From positions 62,001 through 126,000 of the forward strand of contig DAISIL010000001.1 in the NCBI GenBank assembly GCA_036822015.1: a DNA stretch of 64,000 nt, read 5' to 3'. The notes beneath the pieces are model-generated. The model worked only from the letters and a program-made list of their open reading frames with translations, ran no database searches and was not told the origin of the DNA. The stretch is from DAISIL01 sp036822015. GTDB taxonomy: Bacteria; Bacteroidota; Bacteroidia; Cytophagales; Bernardetiaceae. Shown in pieces: positions 8,389-16,767 of the stretch; within the stretch, counting starts at the first letter, position 1, and each line of letters starts with the position of its first letter. The position numbers were made by a program, and so were the translations under genes.

Positions 8389-8396
8389 TATCTTTG
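8389..8396 (+). promoter_or_regulatory. candidate -7 box of ftsH
   Basis: TATCTTTG fits TAnnTTTG and lies 35 bases before the ftsH ATG. No convincing TTG element is seen at the expected distance, so this is only a partial promoter match. Confidence 0.4.
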
Positions 8397-8431
8397 CACA
8401 CAAGTATTCGTGAAGGCTTTCACCCAATGTT

Positions 8432-10444
8432 ATGAGCAATACCGATAATAACGCATCCAACAACAAAAAGAACACACCGCGTCCCTCCCCATCGCGCAAC
8501 GGCAATAACTATCAAGTATGGATACTGATTGCCCTGGTAGCTGTGATTATAGGCTTGACGATGTTTAATCGTAGCAGTACTGTGCCGATTACACAAAAGC
8601 AGTTTGAGCAGATGGTTACCTCCGGTGAGGTTAAAGAGGTGGTTATCTTCAATGAACATATAGTAGAAGTTACGCTGACGGCCGATGCCTTGAGTAGCCA
8701 GGAACACGAGCAGCGCATCGAGCGCAGTGGCGGGATCATTGACCCCCGTGGGCCGCACTACAAATTTGAGACAACATCGGCACTGATTGAGCCGCTCTAC
8801 GCCCGTTTGCACGAGTTGCAGGAGCAGGTTCCGCCTGAGCAGCGTATTGTCATCCAGGCCAAGCGCAGGGAGGATTTTATGAATATCTTCTACACCTGGG
8901 GATTTTTCCTGATCTTGTTGCTGGGTTTTTGGTACTTGATGCGGCGGATGGCGGGCGGCGGCCCCGGTGGGCAGTTGTTCAATATCGGTAAAGCCAAAGT
9001 ATCGCTCTTCGATGCCGAAAATAAGGTCAAGATCACGTTCAATGATGTTGCTGGACTGGATGAAGCCAAAGAAGAAGTGGAGGAAATTGTAGAGTTTCTC
9101 AAAAACCCCTCTAAGTACACCGACCTCGGCGGCAAGATTCCGAAAGGTGCTTTGCTTGTTGGCCCTCCCGGTACAGGTAAGACCTTGCTTGCTAAGGCTG
9201 TAGCCGGAGAATCAGGCGTGCCGTTTTTTTCGCTGTCTGGTTCTGATTTTGTGGAGATGTTTGTGGGCGTAGGGGCTGCCCGTGTCCGTGATCTTTTTAA
9301 GCAAGCCAAAGAAAAAGCACCTTGTATCATCTTCATTGATGAAATTGATGCTGTTGGGCGTTCGCGGAGCGGAGGCAGTCGTATGCCAGGTTCCAACGAC
9401 GAGCGCGAGAATACCCTGAACTCGCTTTTGGTGGAAATGGATGGCTTCTCCACCGATTCTGGCGTAATCATCCTGGCGGCCACCAACCGCCCCGACGTGC
9501 TGGATAGTGCCTTGTTGCGTCCGGGCCGCTTTGACCGTACGATCAGCATCGACAAACCGGACATCAAAGGACGCGAAGCCATCTTTAAGGTGCATCTGGG
9601 CCCCCTCAAAAATTCCCCAGACATCGACGCTAAAAAACTCGCTGCCCAAACACCAGGCTTTGCTGGTGCCGAAATTGCTAACATTTGCAACGAAGCAGCC
9701 CTTATTGCTGCCCGTAACAACAAGAAGCACATCGAGATGGATGACTTCGAGGCAGCCATTGATCGGGTTATTGGCGGGCTGGAAAAGAAAAACAAAATCA
9801 TTTCTCCCGAAGAAAAACGCATCGTGGCTTATCACGAAGCCGGACATGCCATTGCGGGCTGGTTCCTCGAATACGCCGATCCGCTCGTAAAGGTCAGTAT
9901 TGTTCCCCGAGGGGTAGCCGCCCTGGGCTATGCTCAGTACTTGCCAAAGGAGCAGTTTTTGCATACCACCGAGCAACTCATCGACAGTATGTGTATGGCC
10001 CTGGGCGGGCGGGCAGCCGAAGAGATCATCTTTGGGCGCATCTCTACGGGAGCTTTGAGCGACTTAGAGCGCATCACGAAGATGGCTTACAGCATGGTTT
10101 CCATTTATGGGATGGACAAAGAGATCGGAAACATCTCTTTCTATGATCCACAAAGTCAGGATTTTGGATTCTCTAAGCCCTATTCCGATGCCACCGCCGA
10201 GCGCATTGATAAGCAAGTCAAGAAACTCATTGATAGCGCGTATGAGCGTACCAAAAAGCTCTTGGAAGACAAGCTCAATGATCTCGAAACCATTGCCAAA
10301 GAACTCCTCGATAAGGAAGTAATTTTTCAGACCGACGTAGAACGCTTAATTGGTAAGCGTCCTTTCGATACGCCTACGACCTACGAAGCTTTCACCCAAG
10401 ACCTTGAGCCGGCAGTTGTTACCAGACCAGAGAACGAAGAGTAA
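8432..10444 (+). CDS. ftsH: ATP-dependent zinc metalloprotease FtsH
   Basis: FtsH is a membrane-anchored AAA+ protease that degrades misfolded and regulatory membrane proteins. The 670-residue chain has a basic, asparagine-rich cytoplasmic start, a first transmembrane segment near residues 28-46, a periplasmic domain, and a second segment near 150-170. The AAA+ module follows: GPPGTGKT around residues 244-251, IIFIDEIDAVG, and the second region of homology with ATNRPDVLDSALLRPGRFDR. The zinc protease motif HEAGH is at about residues 468-472, so the active site is intact. The length matches the family. The following lipoprotein gene starts inside its 3' end. Confidence 0.98.
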   Translation: MSNTDNNASNNKKNTPRPSPSRNGNNYQVWILIALVAVIIGLTMFNRSSTVPITQKQFEQMVTSGEVKEVVIFNEHIVEVTLTADALSSQEHEQRIERSGGIIDPRGPHYKFETTSALIEPLYARLHELQEQVPPEQRIVIQAKRREDFMNIFYTWGFFLILLLGFWYLMRRMAGGGPGGQLFNIGKAKVSLFDAENKVKITFNDVAGLDEAKEEVEEIVEFLKNPSKYTDLGGKIPKGALLVGPPGTGKTLLAKAVAGESGVPFFSLSGSDFVEMFVGVGAARVRDLFKQAKEKAPCIIFIDEIDAVGRSRSGGSRMPGSNDERENTLNSLLVEMDGFSTDSGVIILAATNRPDVLDSALLRPGRFDRTISIDKPDIKGREAIFKVHLGPLKNSPDIDAKKLAAQTPGFAGAEIANICNEAALIAARNNKKHIEMDDFEAAIDRVIGGLEKKNKIISPEEKRIVAYHEAGHAIAGWFLEYADPLVKVSIVPRGVAALGYAQYLPKEQFLHTTEQLIDSMCMALGGRAAEEIIFGRISTGALSDLERITKMAYSMVSIYGMDKEIGNISFYDPQSQDFGFSKPYSDATAERIDKQVKKLIDSAYERTKKLLEDKLNDLETIAKELLDKEVIFQTDVERLIGKRPFDTPTTYEAFTQDLEPAVVTRPENEE

Positions 10445-12071
10445 CGGGCGTTTTTTCTACGTATGGATACACCTCTGTTTGGGTGGGCTGATATGTGCCT
10501 GTGCAAATCTTGGCGCACCCACGGGTGGACCCGCCGATGAAGCACCTCCGGAGCTTTTGGCTACCTTCCCGCCCGACCAAACGACCAACTTTAAGGGGCA
10601 GAGCATCCAACTGGTTTTTGATGAGTGGATTGCAGTCAATAATCTCAATAAAAACTTGCAAATATCGCCACTCACCGAGAACAAATATCGCTATACCCAA
10701 AAGAAAAACATCCTTATTCTGGAGTTTGAGCAACCCCTTGATACCAATACCACCTATACGCTCAACTTTGGTGAAGCCATCACTGACATCACCGAGAAAA
10801 ACAAGGCCCTCAACATTCGCCTGGCTTTTAGTACAGGGGCTTTCATCGACTCGCTCCGCATGACAGGGCAGGTGCGGGATTTGCTCACCCACAAAGCCCT
10901 CAAAGGTGTCGCTGTCCTGCTCTACAACGCCGAGGACTCCCTGGACATCCGAAAGTCCAAACCGCTTTACTTGACGCAGGCAGACACTGCGGGGCGCTAT
11001 ACGCTCACCAACATCAAAGCCGGTGTGTATCGCGCCTACGCCCTCGTCGAAAAAACAGCCAATTTTATCTACGATAAAAGCGAAGAACAGATCGCTTTCT
11101 TGCCCGCACCCGTTACGATTGCTCCACCTGCCGGACTGGAACAGGACTTTGAGACCCTTACCTATGACCTGGATACGCTCCGCTTGCGTAGTGGACGCAG
11201 AAACAAACAACTCTACGAACTCAAGTTTAGCAAACCCTTCCAGACCTACAACGTGCGCCTAGATTCGGCTTATGACACAACGGTTTATCACATCGGAAAA
11301 GAGGAGTACATCACTTTTTTTTATCGCAATCTGCAAGAACCCGATAGCCTCTCTGCCACCATTGCGGCTACCGATGCCGTCGGGAGGCGCGTCGATACAA
11401 CCTTGATGCTGTACTTTGAACCCGCCAAACGCCCGCAGGACATTCCCTTCACGCAAATCGAAGAACCGACGAGTGGAAACAAATTTGTTCCGCAAAGTTC
11501 CGTAGCCACGACGCTGCGGTTTAGCAAACCCATTCATCAGATGTTTGTCGATAGCATCGCCTTCAAGAGCGACCGCGATACGGCCTGGCAGGCTGTCTCG
11601 GATACGCTCCTGGGCTGGAACCACAACCGCACCGAACTCACCTTACGCATCCCATCGGGTTTTGATTCGGCTTTTGTCTGGCAACTCAAAGCCGCTGCTT
11701 TTATCTCCGTCGAAAACGACACCTCCCAGCTCCAAACGATCAACTACACCACCAAAGCCGCCGGTGATTTTGGCGTGATTGCGGGGCAGGTGGTGGGTAT
11801 TCCCAGCGATACGCATTTTATCCTGCAACTCATCTCGGCCGGAAAGGTGGAGCAGGAACTATACGATGCCCGCACGTTTCGCTTTACCTACGTTAGCCCA
11901 GGCAAAAAAACATTTCGTATCCTCCTGGATACCAACGGAAACCGTCAGTGGGATAAGGGCGATATTCGCTTTCGTATCTTGCCCGAGCCGGTATTTTTTC
12001 CACCTAATCAGATCGACCTCAAAGCCAACTGGGAGATCGAAGGAGAACAAATTCAGGTGCAGTTGAACTAA
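10416..12071 (+). CDS. Ig-like (Big_5) domain lipoprotein
   Basis: The roughly 551-residue exported protein has a hydrophobic stretch and candidate lipobox (GGLICAC) followed by ANLGAPTGGPADEAPPEL, a start shared by a common Bacteroidota lipoprotein family. The next 100 residues form a bacterial Ig-like fold of the Big_5 type (FPPDQTTNFKGQSIQLVFDEWI, ISPL, LNFGEAITD). Carboxypeptidase-regulatory-like strands and a closing DTNGNRQWDKGDIRFR segment follow. The start is uncertain. No ATG lies close to the signal sequence; a TTG at 10416 fits best, while the ATG at 10350 would overlap ftsH by 95 bases. It is probably anchored in the outer membrane facing the periplasm or surface. Its specific function is unknown. 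Confidence 0.78.
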   Translation: MLPDQRTKSNGRFFYVWIHLCLGGLICACANLGAPTGGPADEAPPELLATFPPDQTTNFKGQSIQLVFDEWIAVNNLNKNLQISPLTENKYRYTQKKNILILEFEQPLDTNTTYTLNFGEAITDITEKNKALNIRLAFSTGAFIDSLRMTGQVRDLLTHKALKGVAVLLYNAEDSLDIRKSKPLYLTQADTAGRYTLTNIKAGVYRAYALVEKTANFIYDKSEEQIAFLPAPVTIAPPAGLEQDFETLTYDLDTLRLRSGRRNKQLYELKFSKPFQTYNVRLDSAYDTTVYHIGKEEYITFFYRNLQEPDSLSATIAATDAVGRRVDTTLMLYFEPAKRPQDIPFTQIEEPTSGNKFVPQSSVATTLRFSKPIHQMFVDSIAFKSDRDTAWQAVSDTLLGWNHNRTELTLRIPSGFDSAFVWQLKAAAFISVENDTSQLQTINYTTKAAGDFGVIAGQVVGIPSDTHFILQLISAGKVEQELYDARTFRFTYVSPGKKTFRILLDTNGNRQWDKGDIRFRILPEPVFFPPNQIDLKANWEIEGEQIQVQLN

Positions 12072-12082
12072 ACCCAGATCGC

Positions 12083-13891
12083 ATGGACGGCAAAAGTCTT
12101 GACTTGTATCGCCAACGCCTCGAGCAGTTGCGGGCATGGCTCCCCGAAGCCTTCCCCGAGCAGCAACTGGATTGGCAACGCTTACGTCAAGCCCTCGGGC
12201 AAGAAAACACCCCGTCTGCCCCCGAATACTACCAGCTTTCCTGGCCCAGCAAAAGCCAAGCCCGCCAAGAAGCCTTCACACCCACGACAGCCACGCTTAC
12301 ACCCATCCGTGAGCAAAGCATCAATTTTGATGAAGCCAAACATATATTCATTGAAGGTGAAAATTTGGAGGTACTCAAAATCCTTCAAAAAGCGTATTTT
12401 GGTCAGATAAAAATGATCTATATTGACCCACCCTACAACACCGGTAACGATAGCTTTGTCTATCCCGATAACTTTGCCGAGACCCGTGCCAGCTACAAAG
12501 CCCGTACCCAAAGCGAACTTTGGCAAAAAAACACCCGAGACAATGGGCGTTTTCACTCTCTTTGGCTTTCCATGATGTACCCGCGCTTGTACTTGTCTCG
12601 CAATCTGTTACGAGAGGATGGCGTTATTTTTATCTCCATTGATGATAACGAAATTGACAATCTAAAACTGCTCTGCAACGAAATTTTTGGTGAAGAAAAC
12701 TACGTTGCGACTATCGTTTGGGAAAAAAAATACGCGCCTGCCAACGATGCCAAGTACCTCTCGACGACACATGAGTACATCCTCTTGTATGCCAAAAATA
12801 AAATGGTATGGAGACCGATTCTGGAAGAGCGAACGCCGGCCATGAATGCCCGTTACAAAAATATCGACAATGATCCACGCGGACCCTGGAAGCCTGGTGG
12901 TTTTTCCGTCAAGACGTACAGCCCCAGCTACGATTACCCCATCAAGACACCCAGCGGCAAAATCGTGCATCCACCCAAAGGAGGCTGTTGGCAGACCTCC
13001 GAAGCTCGATACTTTGAACTATTGAAAGATAACCGCATCTACTTCGGCAAAAACGGGGATGCCAAACCACAGATCAAGCAATTTTTGAATGAAGTCAAGC
13101 AAGGTTTAGTAACCAAAACGCTTTGGAGCCACTCCGAGGTAGGCAGCACACAAGTAGCGATGCAAGAACTCGAAAGCCTCCTCGGCAATAAGTTTTTTGA
13201 TACGCCCAAGCCCACCAGACTCATCCAGAAGATGCTCCATATCACGGTGCAAAAAGATGAGAATGCCCTCATCCTGGATTTTTTCGCTGGGTCGGGGACA
13301 CTAGCCCAGGCGGTACTGGAGGCCAATGCCGCCGATCAGGGCAACCGCCGTTTTGTTTGTGTCCAACTGCCCGAACCCCTACCCGAGGGCAGTCATGCCC
13401 ACAAAGCTGGCTTTACCCATATTGCTCAAATTACCCGTGAGCGCATCCAAAAAGCCATCGAACGATTGCAAGAGCAGCTTCAGTTCTCTGCCCAAGTGCC
13501 GCCTGGCGTAGCCGTCTATCGCCTCTCTCCGAGCCATTTTAAGGCTTGGCAAAGCCAGGCAAAAGATGAAGTAGAGATTGCTCAACAACTCTTTGATTAT
13601 CAAAAAACTACAAAAGAAGATGCCCAAGGGGAAGCCTTGCTCACCGAACTCCTCCTCAAGCTCGGCATTCCCTTACAGGCTCACCCGATCACCAAAACGC
13701 CCGAGGGTTTTTATCAGGTAGGGGCGTATTGGTTTTGTTTCCAGCCTTACCAGCCCATGCACACCGAGCGCATTCTCAGCGGACAGCCCGGCCATGTTGT
13801 TTTTTTGGGAGAATCTTTTGTTACCGATCACGATTTGGCTAATCTCAAAGCCAATCTTGCCCTTCACCAGATCAACTTAACGGTAGTCTAA
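12083..13891 (+). CDS. type III Mod-like site-specific DNA methyltransferase (beta class)
   Basis: The 602-residue enzyme transfers a methyl group to an exocyclic amino group (N6 of adenine or N4 of cytosine). The catalytic motif DPPYNTGND begins at residue 115, and the SAM motif DFFAGSGT follows at about 396-403. That order (catalytic first) defines the beta class of type III Mod subunits. Between them lies a target-recognition region of some 250 residues. About 80 N-terminal residues precede the FIEGENLEVLKIL block, and a roughly 200-residue C-terminal part follows the SAM motif. The usual next gene, a helicase-nuclease Res, is absent. A small candidate nuclease starts 4 bases downstream, so the two are almost certainly co-transcribed. 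Base composition resembles that of the surrounding housekeeping genes. Confidence 0.93.
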   Translation: MDGKSLDLYRQRLEQLRAWLPEAFPEQQLDWQRLRQALGQENTPSAPEYYQLSWPSKSQARQEAFTPTTATLTPIREQSINFDEAKHIFIEGENLEVLKILQKAYFGQIKMIYIDPPYNTGNDSFVYPDNFAETRASYKARTQSELWQKNTRDNGRFHSLWLSMMYPRLYLSRNLLREDGVIFISIDDNEIDNLKLLCNEIFGEENYVATIVWEKKYAPANDAKYLSTTHEYILLYAKNKMVWRPILEERTPAMNARYKNIDNDPRGPWKPGGFSVKTYSPSYDYPIKTPSGKIVHPPKGGCWQTSEARYFELLKDNRIYFGKNGDAKPQIKQFLNEVKQGLVTKTLWSHSEVGSTQVAMQELESLLGNKFFDTPKPTRLIQKMLHITVQKDENALILDFFAGSGTLAQAVLEANAADQGNRRFVCVQLPEPLPEGSHAHKAGFTHIAQITRERIQKAIERLQEQLQFSAQVPPGVAVYRLSPSHFKAWQSQAKDEVEIAQQLFDYQKTTKEDAQGEALLTELLLKLGIPLQAHPITKTPEGFYQVGAYWFCFQPYQPMHTERILSGQPGHVVFLGESFVTDHDLANLKANLALHQINLTVV

Positions 13892-13895
13892 GGTC

Positions 13896-14618
13896 ATGCA
13901 AGCGCATCAGGTCATCCAACTTCCTTTCGATGAAGCCATCGTAGAAAAGACGATCCAAAACGCCCTCCAAAAACTCCCCCATACACACGCCCGCCTCATG
14001 TACGCCCGGCCGGCCATCGAAGTTTATGATAACCTCGTGATGGGCGACATGGCCAAAAACGCCCTACTGGTCTATTTGCGGCGGCATTGCCACAAACCCA
14101 TCATAGATTATGACGAAATACGAACGGATGATTTTAAAAATGTTGATCCAGGGTGGGATTTTCAATTTGGCAAAAGAGGTATTAGGGTAGAGGTCAAATC
14201 CTCTATCCCGACGCGGGGCGAAACCCCCGAGGCAATCATCCGTCAGCGCGACATCAAGATTACGGCAAGCCACGACAAGGGAAAAACCTGGATTCCCGTT
14301 GAGGCGATCACCTCCGAGATACACGTTCAGGTGTACTTCTATGCGACTACCTACCGCCGAGGCTACGATCAGCTCTCGGACTTAGAGGCAGCCATACGGG
14401 CAGATAAGTCCGCTGCCCGAAGCATCATCAAGGTCGAAAAATACCATCAGCCACTGTTTTTTGGTTGGGAGGGCAAGCGTCAAATCCTCCGCTATGCCGC
14501 CACTTTGCAGCCCAACACCTGGACATTTCCCTGGACAAATCGCATCTATTGGCGTTGCCCGATTGCGCAAGCCCGCAGTTTACCCGAACTCATGGAGATC
14601 ATTGATAGGGAGCCTTAA
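13896..14618 (+). CDS. candidate PD-(D/E)XK nuclease paired with the Mod-like methyltransferase
   Basis: I do not recognise a named family for this 240-residue protein. A nuclease core is nevertheless visible. An alpha helix (GDMAKNALLVYL, residues 50-61) precedes D88 in PGWDF, followed by the strand IRVEVKSS with E99 and K101. That gives the D-x10-E-x-K spacing of PD-(D/E)XK enzymes. The C-terminal half is rich in aromatic residues (FFGWEGK, WTFPWTNRIYWRCPI) and could hold DNA-recognition or dimer contacts. The gene starts 4 bases after the methyltransferase stop. Together they look like a restriction-modification pair in which a small nuclease replaces the Res helicase. DNA cleavage is an inference from motif and context. 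Confidence 0.6.
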   Translation: MQAHQVIQLPFDEAIVEKTIQNALQKLPHTHARLMYARPAIEVYDNLVMGDMAKNALLVYLRRHCHKPIIDYDEIRTDDFKNVDPGWDFQFGKRGIRVEVKSSIPTRGETPEAIIRQRDIKITASHDKGKTWIPVEAITSEIHVQVYFYATTYRRGYDQLSDLEAAIRADKSAARSIIKVEKYHQPLFFGWEGKRQILRYAATLQPNTWTFPWTNRIYWRCPIAQARSLPELMEIIDREP

Positions 14619-14631
14619 ACGGAGGAGTTGG

Positions 14632-16509
14632 TTAGGCATAGACTTTTTTCCACCAATGCTGGAAGACAAGCAAGGCCCAGACGTGGTTTTGTTCGTAATC
14701 TTGTCCAGCAAAGATGCGTTTTTTGAGAGATTCGATGTAAGTCATCGAAAACAAGTTCTGTTCTTGCAATAATCGACTATCCAAAAGTGCTTCGAGCATG
14801 GGACGCAGCTCACCCTGGAAGCCCTTTTTGAGTGGCACATCAAAACCCTGTTTGGGGCGGTGGTACAACGCCCGAGGCAGCAGTTCCCGAAAGGCATCCT
14901 GTACGATGCGCTTCTTGTGCGTACCTTTGATCTTGAAGCGTTCTGGCAGGCCAAAAGCAAAATCTACGACATGGTGATCCAAAAACGGGACGCGCACCTC
15001 CAGCCCGTGTGCCATGCTCATCTGATCGACTTTGTGGAGCATATCGTTGGGGAGCAGATAGCGCACATCCTGACGCAAGATGTCGTTGATGTCCGCTCCG
15101 GTGATACCCTCGGTATAGCTCTGGACGACTGCTTCGATGGTCTCGGTATTCATTTGTGCGCGGGCTTCGGGACAAAACAGCTGGGTAAGGGCCGGGTCGG
15201 ATAGAAAGCTACTCAAAAACCAATAGCGTTCCTGGGGGCTGCGCTGCACGGCTTCGGCAAAGCGGTTGAGTTGTCGAAACTTATTGGAAAAGAAGCCATT
15301 GCGTGATTGAGGTAGGCGCGAGAGCAAGCCTCGGTTTTGGGACAGAAGCTGGGGCAAGAACCCGCCCTGACGGATACGCCACTCGGCATAGTGCTTTTGG
15401 TAGCCAGCAAAAAGTTCGTCGCCGCCATCCCCCGAAAGGGCCACCTTGACCGACTGCCGAGTGCGCTGGCTCAAAATGAACGTCGGGATGGCCGAAGAGT
15501 CTGCGAAGGGTTCGCCCAGGAAGTCAAGCAGCGATTGGACGGCATCGAAAAGATCACGGTTGGTGAGCGAAAACGTCGTATGGCGCGTCCCCAGATGGCG
15601 AGCCACCAACTGGGCGTAGCGGGTTTCATCGAAGAGCGGTTCATCTTGATAGCCAATCGAAAAGGTATGCAGATCCGAGTGATCCTGTGCGGCCAAAGCC
15701 ACGATGAGAGAGGAATCTATGCCCCCACTCAAAAAAGCACCCAGCGGCACGTCAGCCATTAGGCGCATCCTGACGGAGGCCTGCATCCGCTGGCGTAGTT
15801 CGGCTTGGGCGGCGGCATAGGTGCTGTATTGCGCCCGAAAAGCCGGCACTTCGTAGAAAGATCGGGTACTGACCTGGTTGCTGCGGATGCGCAACAGATG
15901 CCCGGGCGGGAGTTTTTTTACCCCATGTAAGATCGTGAGCGGATAAGGAACGTAATGCAAGCGAAAGTAGAGCTGGAGGGCGGCGTAGTTGAGGTTCTGG
16001 GGGATGTTGTAGGTGCGTAGGGACTGGAGTTCGGAGGCAAAGACGAGTTTATTTTCATCCTGAAAATAGACCAGCGGCTTAATACCCAGGCGATCACGGG
16101 CAAGCAGGAGTTCGTCTTCTTGGGCATCATAAAAGCAAAAGGCAAAGAAGCCATTGAGGGCATCCAGCCCGTCTTCTCCTTTTTGGATCAGCCAATGGAG
16201 CAGTGTTTCGGTATCGCTCTTGGTCTGAAACGAAACCCCGTGCAGTTGCGCCCGTAAGTCTTTGTGGTTGTAGATTTCGCCATTAAAAATCAGCCAATAA
16301 CGCTTCGAAGGATCGGACATGGGTTGATCGGCCGCCGCCGAAAGATCAAGGATAGAAAGCCGCCGGTGGCCCAGGGCAACGTACTGATCGTTAAAAAAAC
16401 GCCCTACGTCTGGCCCGCGATGGGTCAGGGCATCGGTAGCCGCTTTGTTTTTTATCATATCGAAGCGACCAATTTCGTTGAAGGCATATACACCCGTGAT
16501 CCCACACAT
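14632..16509 (-). CDS. asnB: asparagine synthase (glutamine-hydrolysing)
   Basis: The 625-residue AsnB makes asparagine from aspartate with ammonia taken from glutamine. The start at 16509 is fixed by the catalytic Cys2, which must follow the initiator methionine (MCGITGVY). The longer frame to 16563 would abolish this. The N-terminal class II glutaminase domain contains RRLSILDLS and FNGEIYNH. The synthetase domain carries the ATP pyrophosphatase loop SGGIDSS at about residue 260 and later SGDGGDELFAGY. All catalytic elements are intact. Some AsnB relatives serve polysaccharide or peptide pathways, but no such cluster lies nearby, so the general biosynthetic role is most likely. Confidence 0.95.
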   Translation of the reverse strand: MCGITGVYAFNEIGRFDMIKNKAATDALTHRGPDVGRFFNDQYVALGHRRLSILDLSAAADQPMSDPSKRYWLIFNGEIYNHKDLRAQLHGVSFQTKSDTETLLHWLIQKGEDGLDALNGFFAFCFYDAQEDELLLARDRLGIKPLVYFQDENKLVFASELQSLRTYNIPQNLNYAALQLYFRLHYVPYPLTILHGVKKLPPGHLLRIRSNQVSTRSFYEVPAFRAQYSTYAAAQAELRQRMQASVRMRLMADVPLGAFLSGGIDSSLIVALAAQDHSDLHTFSIGYQDEPLFDETRYAQLVARHLGTRHTTFSLTNRDLFDAVQSLLDFLGEPFADSSAIPTFILSQRTRQSVKVALSGDGGDELFAGYQKHYAEWRIRQGGFLPQLLSQNRGLLSRLPQSRNGFFSNKFRQLNRFAEAVQRSPQERYWFLSSFLSDPALTQLFCPEARAQMNTETIEAVVQSYTEGITGADINDILRQDVRYLLPNDMLHKVDQMSMAHGLEVRVPFLDHHVVDFAFGLPERFKIKGTHKKRIVQDAFRELLPRALYHRPKQGFDVPLKKGFQGELRPMLEALLDSRLLQEQNLFSMTYIESLKKRIFAGQDYEQNHVWALLVFQHWWKKVYA

Positions 16510-16542
16510 AGTTTTTTCTTTTTGCCGGAATGAGTTAGCACA

Positions 16543-16550
16543 CAAAGATA
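16543..16550 (-). promoter_or_regulatory. candidate -7 box of asnB
   Basis: Read on the minus strand this is TATCTTTG, an exact TAnnTTTG match 33 bases upstream of the asnB ATG. No TTG lies at the right distance, so the match is partial. Confidence 0.4.
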
Positions 16551-16665
16551 AGAACATCGGCACAAAGATTGACTAACAAAGAACAGACGAACCCTCAAAA
16601 ATCACTTCACATAATGTTCATGCAAGAAATGCAGGTATTTCCATAACTTTCTTACAATGATTGCG

Positions 16666-16673
16666 TATTTTTG
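16666..16673 (+). promoter_or_regulatory. candidate -7 box of the PKD/FG-GAP T9SS gene
   Basis: TATTTTTG fits TAnnTTTG and sits 94 bases before the chosen ATG, within the longest intergenic region of this block (16510-16767). The 5' leader would be about 85 bases. No other element is recognisable in that region. Confidence 0.35.
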
Positions 16674-16767
16674 TACAAACTCAAACTCGAGATGCGAGCA
16701 TACGGATTTTGTAGCCTATCCCCCCCACGACCTACCACCGAACACAGCATGAATGACAATACATTCA

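Noticed and set aside
8890..9822. 310-codon open frame antisense to ftsH
   Set aside because: Serine- and arginine-rich mirror sequence of the conserved AAA+ region, not a real protein.
16560..16752. Possible small RNA or riboswitch between asnB and the T9SS gene
   Set aside because: No stable paired element or known riboswitch core could be seen. Only a -7 box is supported.
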